Shown piece after piece: positions 25,401 to 33,804 of a stretch of DNA of 64,000 bases (its first letter is position 1; the number at the start of each line of letters is the position of its first letter). The notes under the pieces were generated by a model that worked only from the letters and a program-made list of their open reading frames with translations, made no database searches and was not told the DNA's origin. The DNA is from Phenylobacterium sp. (GTDB lineage Bacteria; Pseudomonadota; Alphaproteobacteria; Caulobacterales; Caulobacteraceae): assembly GCF_020253645.1 (NCBI RefSeq), contig NZ_JADCBG010000028.1:25280-89279 (forward strand), given 5' to 3'. The translations under genes and the position numbers were made by a program.

Positions 25401-26863
25401 CAGCGGACCTTGATGAACACCGGGTTGGCGTAGAACCAGAGGTCGTCCCAGGGATTCTCGCCCGGGACGTCCATGGCCGGCTCCGCCTCCTCGGTCCCGG
25501 TCCCGCGCAGGCGGATGTAACCGGAGGCCTGGACGTTGCGCAGGGTGGTGGTGAGGGTGATGACTTCGCCCTCGCGGACCCAGTCGGCGGCCGTGAAGCG
25601 CCGCTCGACCCGCGTCGTGGGGTTCACGTCCGCCGAACGGCTGGGGGCAGGGCCGGTGAGGTCGCCGCGGATGAGGTCGATCCGCTTCACCTCCGGGGAC
25701 CGGCCGCCAAAGTTCTCTCCGGACGGATCGCGGACCCTCAGGGTGATCCGGACGTCCTGACCCTTCGAGACCGTGACCTCTCCGCCGATGCCCGCAGGCG
25801 CGCCGCCGCGGGCCACGGGCCGCACCTCGAGATCGACAGAGGAGACGAGATCACCCGTTGTCACGAAGACGCGGCCATTGCGCAGGCCCTCCAGGATGTC
25901 GTCCGGCGTCTTCCGGGCGAGGACATGGGTCTTGGCGTACTCACCGGGCCAGAAGTCGATTCCACCGTCCGTATAGTGGCGGTGGGAGTCGGATGTCGCC
26001 GTGATCCACCAGCGCCGGCCCTCCCCCAGCATGGAATCCCAGAAGCCGCCGACCCGGGCGGTCATCTGGTCGTAGCCGCCGTAGGTGGGGTGCTGGCGGT
26101 AGGCGCCGCGCGCCTGCGAGAGGCGTGGGGAGCCATCGGGGTTGAGGCCGGCGGCCTGATGCCCGGGCGCCCCTTCCATGCCTACCGCGACCGAGGGCGC
26201 TGCGTCGTTCCAGTCGCGAAGCTCGGCCGGCGCGGTCTGTCCATAGGTCCCCATCGCCGGGGCCGACCGCGAGGCGTGGTGGGCGATCACCACCGGCGGA
26301 CGCGGGAGACCCTTCATGTAGGTCAGGGCCTCGACCATCCGGTCCTCCTGGTCGCGGGCCGGATCCAGGGGCCAAGCCTCGTACTTGTCGAAGCGGCGTT
26401 CGAGATCGACGAGATCGTCGCGCTCCGACGGGGACTTGGGGACGATGATGCTGGAATGGTCGGCGCCGGGCGTATTCAGCTCCAGGCCGAAGAAAAGGAT
26501 CAGGTCCGGCGTCTCTCCCCGCGCCCTCAGGATCTCGGGGTAGGCCAGGTCCCGGCTGATCCGGGAGTGATTCGGTCCGCCGTGGTCCGTCGCCGCCATC
26601 CAGGACAGGCCGAACTTCCGGGCCATGCGGGCGTTGGTGGGAATGGTGTTGCTCGAGTCGCCCCCGATCACGGGCTCCGGAGGCGCAGCGGGGTCCGATC
26701 CGGGCTTCCAGCCGACGCTGAACTGGGAATGGACATGGTGGTCGCCCGCCAGCCAGGTGCGGCCATCGCCGTGGGATGCGTGGGGCGCACCGGTTTCGTG
26801 GGCCAGCGCAGGGGCGACGAGCGCCGATCCGAGGGCGGCCAGGAGAAGTCCGTTCCGGAGCAT
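25400..26863 (-). CDS. Exported PHP-domain phosphoesterase-like protein
   Basis: A 487-residue protein with a Sec signal (LLLAALGSALVAPALAHE; start ATG 26863, because an earlier in-frame ATG would bury the signal). The PHP metal site is visible in WLAGDHHVHSQFS, MAATDHGGPNHSR, GLELNTPGADHSS, VIAHHASRS and TATSDSHRHY, so all ligand positions seem kept. The C-terminal part (about 340-487) looks like a beta-sandwich. PHP proteins hydrolyse phosphoesters with three metals; the natural substrate is unknown. It is translationally coupled to kynU. A link between a periplasmic phosphoesterase and tryptophan catabolism is unexplained. Confidence 0.8.
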   Translation of the reverse strand: MLRNGLLLAALGSALVAPALAHETGAPHASHGDGRTWLAGDHHVHSQFSVGWKPGSDPAAPPEPVIGGDSSNTIPTNARMARKFGLSWMAATDHGGPNHSRISRDLAYPEILRARGETPDLILFFGLELNTPGADHSSIIVPKSPSERDDLVDLERRFDKYEAWPLDPARDQEDRMVEALTYMKGLPRPPVVIAHHASRSAPAMGTYGQTAPAELRDWNDAAPSVAVGMEGAPGHQAAGLNPDGSPRLSQARGAYRQHPTYGGYDQMTARVGGFWDSMLGEGRRWWITATSDSHRHYTDGGIDFWPGEYAKTHVLARKTPDDILEGLRNGRVFVTTGDLVSSVDLEVRPVARGGAPAGIGGEVTVSKGQDVRITLRVRDPSGENFGGRSPEVKRIDLIRGDLTGPAPSRSADVNPTTRVERRFTAADWVREGEVITLTTTLRNVQASGYIRLRGTGTEEAEPAMDVPGENPWDDLWFYANPVFIKVR

Positions 26864-26943
26864 GGCGAGGTTCCGCAGGGCTGGAGTCAGGCGAGCGCCC
26901 GGAGCAGATCCGGTGCGCACGTCAGGCGTATGACGATACCGGA

Positions 26944-29724
26944 TCAATGCGCATCATCCCAGTTGGCGGCGGCGCGGACGTCGACCAGCAGGGGGACGCT
27001 GAGCGCGACGGCCGGCAAGGGGGCCGTCGCCATGACCCGGCGGATGACCTCCGGGGCGGTCGAGGCTTCGGCCTCGGGCGCCTCGAAGATCAGTTCGTCA
27101 TGGACCTGGAGCAGCATGCGGGTCTTCAGCCCGGCGGCGGCCAGTTCACCCGGCATGCGGATCATGGCCCGCCGGATGATGTCGGCGGAGGCGCCCTGGA
27201 GGGGGGCGTTGATGGCCGCCCGGTCGCCGAAGGCGCGCTCCGCCTGGCTGCGGGCGTGGACCGCCGGGATGTGGACGCGCCGCCCGAAGAGGGTGGTGAC
27301 GAAGCCCTGCCGTCGGGCCGTCTCCCGGGCCTGGTCCATGTAGGCGCGGATGCCCGGGAAGCGCTCGAAATAGGTGCGGATATAGTCCGCGGCCTCGTCC
27401 CGGGGGATCGACAGCTGGGCGGCCAGGCCAAAGGCGGAGATGCCGTAGACGATGCCGAAGTTGATGGCCTTGGCCCGCCGGCGGGTTTCGGCCGGCATGC
27501 CCTCTATGGGAACGCCGAAGACCTCAGAGGCCGTCATGGCGTGGATGTCCAGGCCCCTGGCGAAGGCGTCCTTCAGCTGGGGGATGTCGCCCACATGGGC
27601 CAGCAGGCGCAGCTCGATCTGGCTGTAGTCGGCGCTGATCAGGACATGGCCGGGGTCCGCGACGAAGGCCTGACGGATCTTGCGCCCCTCCTCGGTGCGG
27701 ACCGGGATGTTCTGGAGATTGGGGTCCGTGGAGGACAGCCGGCCCGTGGTGGTGGAGGCCAGGGCGTAGGACGTGTGGACCCGGCCGGTGGCGGGGGCGA
27801 TGGCCGCCGCCAGGGCGTCGGTATAGGTGCCCTTGAGCTTTGACAGCTGGCGCCAGTCCAGCAGGACCCTCGGCAGGGCGTGGCCTTCGGCGGCCAGCTC
27901 CTCGAGGACCGAGGCGTCGGTCCCCTGGGCGCCGGTGGCGGTGGTCCGCCGGGACTCAAGGCCCATCTGGCCATAGAGCACCTCGCCCACCTGCTTGGGG
28001 CTGCCGAGGTTGAAGGGGTGGCCCGCCAGCCGGTGGGCCTCGGCCTCGAGCTCGCCCATCCGCACCGAAAAGTCGTTCGAGAGCCGGCGCAGGCGCTCGG
28101 GGTCGACCCGCACGCCGGCGTTCTCCATGTCCGCCAGCACCGGCGGCATGGGCCGCTCGAGGGTCTCGTAGACCGTCAGCAGACCCTCCTGCCGCAGCCG
28201 TGGCCGCAGGACCTTGTAGAGTCGCAGGGTCACGTCGGCGTCCTCGGCGGCGTAGGCGGTCGCGGGCTCGAGGGCTACGTGCCGGAAGCTTTTCTGGGCC
28301 TTGCCGGTTCCCGCCACCTGCTTGAAGGGAATGGGGCTGTGGCCCAGGTGCAGGCGCGACAGCTCGTCCATGCCATGGCCGTGCAGCCCGCCCTCCAGGA
28401 CGTAGCTGATCAGCATGGTGTCCTCGATGGGCGCTACGCGGATTCCGTAGCGCGACAGGACCCCCAGGTCGTACTTGGCGTTCTGGCCGACCTTGAGGAC
28501 GGAGGGGTCCTCCAGCAAGGGCCGGAGCCGGTCGAGGGCTTCGGCGAGGGGGATCTGGGTCAGGTCGCCGGGGGCGTCGAGGGCGAGTCCCGGCTCGGCC
28601 TCGTGGGCCAGGGGGATGTAGCAGGCTTCGCCGGGGCCGACGGCCAGGGAGACGCCCACCAGACCCGCCGTGGCCGAGCCCAGGGCGTCGGTTTCGGTGT
28701 CGAAGGCGATGATCCCCGCCGCTCGCGCCCGGGCGATCCAGACCTCGAGCGTGGGCAGGTCTCGCACGCAGGCGTAGGCGGCGGCGTCCACCGGCTCGGA
28801 CGCGGCCGTCTGGTCCGCGGCGGTCTGGACCTTTGCCGCGAGGTGCGCCCCGGCCACCCGGCGACCCAGGGTGTTGAGCTCCATCTCCTGCAGGAAGGCG
28901 GCCAGGGCGTCCGGGTCAGGATCGGCCACAGCCAGCTCTTCGAGGGCCGAGGGCAGGGGCGCCCGGTCGTCCAGCTGGACCAGCTGGCGGGACAGGCGGA
29001 TCTGCTCGGCGTGCTCCAGGAGGATCTGCCGGCGCTTCTCCTGGCGGATCTCGCCGGCCCGGGCCAGGAGGGTCTCAAGGTCGCCGTACTCGTTGATCAG
29101 CAGGGCCGCGGTCTTGACGCCGATGCCCGGGGCGCCGGGCACGTTGTCGACGGGGTCGCCGCAAAGGGCCTGGACCTCGACCACCTTGTCCGGCGGGACG
29201 CCGAACTTCTCGATCACCTGCTCAGGCCCGATCCGGACGTTCTTCATGGTGTCGAGCATGGTCACCCGCGCGCACACCAGCTGCATCAGGTCCTTGTCGG
29301 AGGAGATGATGGTGACCTCGCCGCCCGCCTCGCGGACCTGGCGGGCATAGGCGGCGATCAGGTCGTCGGCCTCGAATCCCGGCTGCTCCAGGGCGTGGAC
29401 GCCGAAGGCGCGGGTGGCCTCGCGCACCAGGGGGAACTGGGGAACAAGGTCCTCGGGCGCCGGCGGGCGGTGGGCCTTGTACTCGGGGTAGATCCTGTTC
29501 CGGAAGGTCTTCTCGGAATGGTCGAAGACCACCGCCAGATGGGTCGGCGCGTCCGGCTGGGCCTTCATGTCCACCAGCAGCTTCCACAGCATGTTGCAGA
29601 AGCCGGATACGGCGCCGATCGGCAGACCGTCCGACTTGCGGGTGAGGGGCGGAAGGGCGTGGAAGGCCCGGAAGATGAAGCCGGAGCCGTCGACGAGGTA
29701 GAGGCGGAGGGGGGCGTCGCTCAT
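26944..29724 (-). CDS. polA: DNA polymerase I
   Basis: A 926-residue polymerase with all three domains. The 5'-nuclease domain (about 1-300) contains YLVDGSGFIFRAFHALPPL and GDPVDNVPGAPGIGVKTA. The 3'-5' exonuclease domain has IIAFDTETDALGS and YDLGVLSRYGI. The polymerase domain has DPNLQNIPVRTEEGRKIR, DYSQIELRLLAHV, RRRAKAINFGIVYGISAFG and QVHDELIFE. The exonuclease carboxylates appear present, so proofreading is expected. It repairs gaps and removes Okazaki primers. ATG 29724 has a G-rich site before it; ATG 29733, three codons earlier, is equally possible. Confidence 0.97.
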   Translation of the reverse strand: MSDAPLRLYLVDGSGFIFRAFHALPPLTRKSDGLPIGAVSGFCNMLWKLLVDMKAQPDAPTHLAVVFDHSEKTFRNRIYPEYKAHRPPAPEDLVPQFPLVREATRAFGVHALEQPGFEADDLIAAYARQVREAGGEVTIISSDKDLMQLVCARVTMLDTMKNVRIGPEQVIEKFGVPPDKVVEVQALCGDPVDNVPGAPGIGVKTAALLINEYGDLETLLARAGEIRQEKRRQILLEHAEQIRLSRQLVQLDDRAPLPSALEELAVADPDPDALAAFLQEMELNTLGRRVAGAHLAAKVQTAADQTAASEPVDAAAYACVRDLPTLEVWIARARAAGIIAFDTETDALGSATAGLVGVSLAVGPGEACYIPLAHEAEPGLALDAPGDLTQIPLAEALDRLRPLLEDPSVLKVGQNAKYDLGVLSRYGIRVAPIEDTMLISYVLEGGLHGHGMDELSRLHLGHSPIPFKQVAGTGKAQKSFRHVALEPATAYAAEDADVTLRLYKVLRPRLRQEGLLTVYETLERPMPPVLADMENAGVRVDPERLRRLSNDFSVRMGELEAEAHRLAGHPFNLGSPKQVGEVLYGQMGLESRRTTATGAQGTDASVLEELAAEGHALPRVLLDWRQLSKLKGTYTDALAAAIAPATGRVHTSYALASTTTGRLSSTDPNLQNIPVRTEEGRKIRQAFVADPGHVLISADYSQIELRLLAHVGDIPQLKDAFARGLDIHAMTASEVFGVPIEGMPAETRRRAKAINFGIVYGISAFGLAAQLSIPRDEAADYIRTYFERFPGIRAYMDQARETARRQGFVTTLFGRRVHIPAVHARSQAERAFGDRAAINAPLQGASADIIRRAMIRMPGELAAAGLKTRMLLQVHDELIFEAPEAEASTAPEVIRRVMATAPLPAVALSVPLLVDVRAAANWDDAH

Positions 29725-29775
29725 GGCCCCCATCCTAGAGGGCGGCGGCGGGCCGGTCGATCCTCGGTTGGCGGG

Positions 29776-30015
29776 TCAGTGGCCGCCCGAGACCTCGTAG
29801 ACCCCGGGCGCGCCCTCGCCATGGCCGGCGTCCAGGACGAACCTCCGGTCGCAGTACGGGCAGTCCACCGTCCCGTCGACGCCAAGGTCGAGATAGACGC
29901 GCGGGTGGCCCAGGGCGCCGCCGACGCCGTCGCAGGCCACGCGGCGGGCGTGGACGCGCACGATCTCGGGTTCGGGCGCGGCGGACGGGGCGGCGGGGAT
30001 GGTCTTGCGGGCCAT
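29776..30015 (-). CDS. Zinc-finger (CHCC, NDUFS6-like) domain protein
   Basis: A 79-residue protein with the zf-CHCC pattern RVACDG...HPRVYLDLG...VDCPYCDRRFVLD: one Cys, one His and the CxxC pair bind zinc. It matches the small accessory subunit fold of complex I (NDUFS6) and a widespread alphaproteobacterial family. An assembly or structural role at complex I is known for mitochondrial members, while the bacterial role is less clear. It lies upstream of polA on the same strand with about 50 bases between. Confidence 0.88.
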   Translation of the reverse strand: MARKTIPAAPSAAPEPEIVRVHARRVACDGVGGALGHPRVYLDLGVDGTVDCPYCDRRFVLDAGHGEGAPGVYEVSGGH

Positions 30016-30117
30016 GGAAGGGATCTCCCTCGCCGGGGCGCTTGGCGGCGACCCGGGCAGGCTCTAGGTATGCGAGCCGGCCTTCACCCGTCAATGCGCC
30101 GCAGCCCCGGAGACGCC

Positions 30118-31068
30118 ATGAGCCCGCCCGACTACGCCATCGAGGCCCGGAACGTGGTCAAGACCTATGCGGCGACCAAGACCACGCCCGAGATGCAGGC
30201 CCTGAAGGGTGTCGATCTCCTCGTGCCGCGCGGCTCTGTCTTCGGCCTCCTGGGTCCGAACGGGGCGGGCAAGTCGACCTTCATCAACATCCTGGCCGGC
30301 CTGGTGCGCAAGACCTCCGGCACGGTCAAGATCTGGGGCCGGGATATCGACGAGCGCCCGCGCGACGCCCGGGCCGCCATCGGCGTGGTGCCCCAGGAGA
30401 TCGCCGCGGACCCCTTCTTCACGCCCCGGGAATCCCTCGAGGTCCAGGCCGGCATGTACGGCGTACCCCCGAAGGAGCGCCGGTCCATGGAGCTGCTCAC
30501 CGCCCTGGGGCTCGCCGACAAGGCCGAGGCCTATGTGCGCCAGCTCTCCGGCGGCATGAAGCGGCGCCTGATGGTCGCCAAGGCCATGACCCACAATCCG
30601 CCCGTCCTGATCCTCGACGAGCCCACCGCCGGCGTGGACGTGGAGCTGCGCCGCCAGCTCTGGCGCTATGTGGTGGAGCTGAACCGGAAGGGCGTGACCA
30701 TCGTCCTGACCACCCACTACCTGGAGGAAGCCCAGGAGCTCTGCGACCGGATCGCCATCATCAACAAGGGCGAGGTGGTGGCGTGCGAGGCCACAGGCGA
30801 ACTCCTCGGCCGGATCGACACCCGCGCCGTGGTGGTGACCCCGGAGGTCCCGGTCGAGGCCGCGCCGGCCCTCTCCGGCTTCGAATCCCGACTGCGGCCA
30901 GGCGGCGCCTTCGCCGTGACCTACCGGACCGGGGAGTCCAGCGTCGAGCAGGTCCTGGCCGCCGTCCGCGCCGCCGGCCTGTCGGTCCGAGACGTCGCCA
31001 CAGAGGACCCGAGCCTTGAGGACGTCTTCGTCGCCCTCACCTACGGCGCCGCCGAACGCGCCGGCTGA
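30118..31068 (+). CDS. ABC transporter ATP-binding protein
   Basis: A 316-residue ATPase of the CcmA/DrrA-like export group. Walker A is LGPNGAGKSTF (about residues 45-55), the signature QLSGGMKRRLMVAKAM, Walker B VLILDEPTAGVD, and the H-loop VLTTHYLEEAQEL. The C-terminal 80 residues form the accessory domain typical of this group. No permease is encoded beside it, so its membrane partner must lie elsewhere. ATG 30118 is chosen because the conserved DYAIEARNVVKTY follows at once. The next gene starts 19 bases downstream. Confidence 0.92.
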   Translation: MSPPDYAIEARNVVKTYAATKTTPEMQALKGVDLLVPRGSVFGLLGPNGAGKSTFINILAGLVRKTSGTVKIWGRDIDERPRDARAAIGVVPQEIAADPFFTPRESLEVQAGMYGVPPKERRSMELLTALGLADKAEAYVRQLSGGMKRRLMVAKAMTHNPPVLILDEPTAGVDVELRRQLWRYVVELNRKGVTIVLTTHYLEEAQELCDRIAIINKGEVVACEATGELLGRIDTRAVVVTPEVPVEAAPALSGFESRLRPGGAFAVTYRTGESSVEQVLAAVRAAGLSVRDVATEDPSLEDVFVALTYGAAERAG

Positions 31069-31087
31069 TCCGGAGGAGACAGACGCC

Positions 31088-31558
31088 GTGCTCAGATTCG
31101 CCCTGATCGCCCTCGCCCTGGCCGCCGCCTGCCCCGCAGCGGCGGGAGACCCCAACCGCATCGTGCTGAACGGGTCGGATGCAACCCTGGGCGTCAACGC
31201 CGTCGCCGACGAGGGCGAGGGAGAGGCCCGCAGCATCGGCAGCTACGCCCTGCGCCTCTACAAGGCCGGCGACCCGTCCTTCCCCTTCGACGCCTTCGTG
31301 GCGGGCGCCGTCCGGCCCCGGGACGGCGCGCTGGAGGCCCTGAAGTTTTCGGACATCGACCGCGACGGGCGGCCCGAGGTGATCGTGGTCGTCCGTTCCG
31401 CCGGGTCCGGCGGCTACCTTTCCGTCGACGCCTTCCGCTTCCAGAAGGACGCCCTGGTCCTCGCCGACTCGAAGTCCGGCCTGCCGGCCGGCGCCGACCC
31501 CGTCGCCGCCCTGTCCAGCGGGCGCAAGGGCCGCAAGTCGGGGCCTACCGGCCCCTGA
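31088..31558 (+). CDS. PliI-like periplasmic lysozyme inhibitor
   Basis: A 156-residue exported protein (signal FALIALALAAACPAAAG). The mature part resembles the PliI inhibitors of invertebrate-type lysozyme: IGSYALRLYKAGDPSFPFDA, AGAVRPRDGALEALKFSDID, DRDGRPEVIVVVRSAGSGGY and LSVDAFRFQKDALVL fit the family's repeat-like beta layout. Such inhibitors protect peptidoglycan in the periplasm. GGAGGAG precedes the GTG start. It follows the ABC ATPase and may share its transcript. The last 14 bases overlap the convergent enoyl-CoA hydratase gene. Identification rests on recalled family pattern. Confidence 0.72.
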   Translation: MLRFALIALALAAACPAAAGDPNRIVLNGSDATLGVNAVADEGEGEARSIGSYALRLYKAGDPSFPFDAFVAGAVRPRDGALEALKFSDIDRDGRPEVIVVVRSAGSGGYLSVDAFRFQKDALVLADSKSGLPAGADPVAALSSGRKGRKSGPTGP

Positions 31559-32342
31559 AGACCGGCTTGCGCTTCTCGAAGAAGGCCTGGCGGGCCTCCT
31601 TGGCGTCGTCGCTGGCGAAGGCGATGCGGATGTTCGAGACCTCGTAACGCAGCTGGACCTCCGGGTCCGGGGTCTCGTAGGACTTGACCATGCCGCGCTT
31701 GAGGAGCCGCAGGGTGATGGGCGACCAGTCGCAGAGGGACTGGCAGTAGGCCTGGAAGCGTTCCTGGAAGTCGGCGTCGGCCACGGCCTCCCCGGCCAGG
31801 CCCCAGGCGACGGCCTCCTCGCCGGTGACGGTGCGGTTTTCCATCATGAAGCGCATGGCGCGCTCATAGCCCATGGCCTGGGGCAGGGTGATGGTGAGGC
31901 CCGCATCCGGCGAGCCGCCGATCCGGGTGTAGCCGGCCATCAGCCGCGCCGAGTGGGCCACCAGGCGCACGTCGCAGGCCATGGCCAGGCCCAGGCCCGC
32001 CCCGACCGCGACGCCGTTGATCCCGCCCACCACCGGCTTGTCGCAGGTCTTGCGCAGGGTCAGGACGAACTGGCCCACCCAGCCGATATCGTCCAGCTGG
32101 GCGGCCTGGGGCGTCAGGGGCGTATAGGGCCTGGCGCCCGGCGTCAGGTCGAGGCCCGCACAGAAGGCGTCGCCCGTGCCGGTCAGGCCGACCACCCAGA
32201 CATTGTCGTCGGCGGCGGCCTCGCGCACGGCCTCGATGACGCCCCAGGCCAGCTCCAGGGAGATGGCGTTCTTCTTCTCGGGCCGGTTGAGGGTGATGTA
32301 GCGGACGTGGCCTTCGTCGCGGACGGTGACGATATCGCTCAA
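31545..32342 (-). CDS. Enoyl-CoA hydratase/isomerase family protein
   Basis: A 265-residue crotonase-fold protein. The oxyanion-hole segments are GTGDAFCAGLDL and GGINGVAVGAGLGLAMACDVRL. The catalytic region reads YTRIGGSPDAGLTITLPQAMG. It lacks the Pro-Glu of hydratases and carries Asp where PaaG-type isomerases have their catalytic Asp, so an isomerase or another CoA-acyl reaction is more likely than simple hydration. It is the last gene of a leftward operon with a phosphotransferase, a SnoaL-like protein and an FAD monooxygenase, 32 bases after the phosphotransferase. Confidence 0.88.
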   Translation of the reverse strand: MSDIVTVRDEGHVRYITLNRPEKKNAISLELAWGVIEAVREAAADDNVWVVGLTGTGDAFCAGLDLTPGARPYTPLTPQAAQLDDIGWVGQFVLTLRKTCDKPVVGGINGVAVGAGLGLAMACDVRLVAHSARLMAGYTRIGGSPDAGLTITLPQAMGYERAMRFMMENRTVTGEEAVAWGLAGEAVADADFQERFQAYCQSLCDWSPITLRLLKRGMVKSYETPDPEVQLRYEVSNIRIAFASDDAKEARQAFFEKRKPVFRGR

Positions 32343-32374
32343 GGGAAAGCTCCTGGGGTTGGGGGGCGGGGGGA

Positions 32375-33448
32375 TCAGTCCCCAAGGGCGCCGTGCTCGA
32401 TCATGTGGTCGGCGGCGCTGCCCAGCATCTGGATGAACATGTCGTCGCCCCGGGCGGTGCGGGTGACGACCATGGCGGCGAAGAAGGCGGTCAGGAAAAG
32501 AAGATAGGCGCCCTGGCCGTAGTGGCGGCGCAGGTCGGCCATGGAATAGCCGGTAACGCCGTTGGCCGTGAGCGTGTCGAGGTAGAGGGCCAGGAGCTCG
32601 TCCTCGTGCGCCCGGCGCACGTCCTCCGGCAGGGCGCCGGCCAGGAAGTAGGCCAGGTCGGTGGGTCCCGCGCCATAGGCGAAGGACTGCCAGTCCAGCA
32701 CCGTCACCGGATGGCCGCCGGCCGCCGTTCCGAACATCATGTTGTCGGGGCGGAAGTCGTTGTGGGTCAGGCAGCGCGGGCCGTCATGCCTCTGGCCCAG
32801 ATCGGAGTAGCGCGTGGAGATCCATTCCCCGGCCCCGACCCATTCCGGCTTCAGCCGCTCGGCGTAGCGGTCCTTGAATCCGGCCCAGAGCATGGCCACG
32901 GCGTCATCGCTGACGGGGCTGGCCGGCGCGGCCTTCGACCCGGAGACCCAGGGCAGATCGTCGAGGCCATCGTCCCCCCAGTGCGAGGCGTGGAGGCGTC
33001 CGGCCTGCACGGTCACCAGGCGCGCCTGGTCGAGGGTGACGCCGCGCAGCTGGTCACCCTGCTCGGCGGGAGCCAGGTCCTCCATCATCAGGACGAAGTT
33101 GTGGGTCGCCTCGTCCACGTCGGTGAACCAGCAGCGCGGGGTGTGGACCAGGGCCCTGGGCGCCAGGTGCTGGTAGAAGCGGACCTCGCGCAGATAGTTG
33201 CCCAGGGCGACGCCCGTGGCCCGGCTCTCGGGGCCGGCCGAGGGGAACTTGCCCACCAGGGAGTCCGGCGCGCCCTCGCCTCGGCGGGCGTAGTCCAGGG
33301 TGAAGCGGACGCTGTCGCCGATCTGGCCGGTGCCGACAGCCTTGGCGGTGAAGCTGCGCACCTCGGCGTCGACCCCGCCTTCGGCGAGGACGGCGGTCAG
33401 CCAGGCGGCGTCGATGTCGCCGGGTTCGCGAATGTCTGGGCGGGTCAT
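32375..33448 (-). CDS. Phosphotransferase of the APH/choline kinase family
   Basis: A 357-residue kinase-fold protein of the aminoglycoside phosphotransferase family. The catalytic loop CLTHNDFRPDNMMFG (Brenner motif) and the metal-binding VLDWQSFAYGAGPTDLAYFL are clear. The N-terminal lobe includes VGTGQIGDSVRFTLDY. Relatives often occur beside acyl-CoA genes and are thought to phosphorylate hydroxy-acyl or sterol-like substrates, not antibiotics. Its start overlaps the SnoaL-like stop (ATGA). The substrate is not known. Confidence 0.88.
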   Translation of the reverse strand: MTRPDIREPGDIDAAWLTAVLAEGGVDAEVRSFTAKAVGTGQIGDSVRFTLDYARRGEGAPDSLVGKFPSAGPESRATGVALGNYLREVRFYQHLAPRALVHTPRCWFTDVDEATHNFVLMMEDLAPAEQGDQLRGVTLDQARLVTVQAGRLHASHWGDDGLDDLPWVSGSKAAPASPVSDDAVAMLWAGFKDRYAERLKPEWVGAGEWISTRYSDLGQRHDGPRCLTHNDFRPDNMMFGTAAGGHPVTVLDWQSFAYGAGPTDLAYFLAGALPEDVRRAHEDELLALYLDTLTANGVTGYSMADLRRHYGQGAYLLFLTAFFAAMVVTRTARGDDMFIQMLGSAADHMIEHGALGD

Positions 33449-33804
33449 GGAAGCGGGTGCACGTAGACTTCGTTCAGGGTGATGCGGTCGCCGTCGAGGA
33501 GGACGAGGTCGAACCCTCGCATCCGGCCCAGGGCGCCGCCCTCGCCGATGTCGCAGTACCAGCGCCCGCAGAAGCCGCCCGGGATCGGCCAGACCTCGTC
33601 CGGCGAGTAGGTCATGGGCGGCGTGGCCGCGAACAGGCCGGTCAGGTAGGCGCGCAGGGCGTCATTGCCCTTCAGGCCCGCCGCAGTCTGGGGGTCATGA
33701 TAGACACAGTCGGCGGCGTAGAAGCCGCACAGCCGGTCGACATCCTTGTCGGTCCAGGCCTTCAGCCAGTCGGCGTTGTAGGCGGCGATGTCGGCGAGAC
33801 TCAT
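33445..33804 (-). CDS. SnoaL-like / NTF2-like protein
   Basis: A 119-residue cone-fold protein of the NTF2 superfamily: a first helix ADIAAYNADWLKAWTDKDVD, then FYAADCVYHDP and a curved sheet ending LNEVYVHPL. Members act as small cyclases, isomerases or hydrolases on hydrophobic substrates, or as ligand binders. It is translationally coupled to the FAD monooxygenase before it and the phosphotransferase after it, so it probably handles the monooxygenase product. Confidence 0.87.
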   Translation of the reverse strand: MSLADIAAYNADWLKAWTDKDVDRLCGFYAADCVYHDPQTAAGLKGNDALRAYLTGLFAATPPMTYSPDEVWPIPGGFCGRWYCDIGEGGALGRMRGFDLVLLDGDRITLNEVYVHPLP

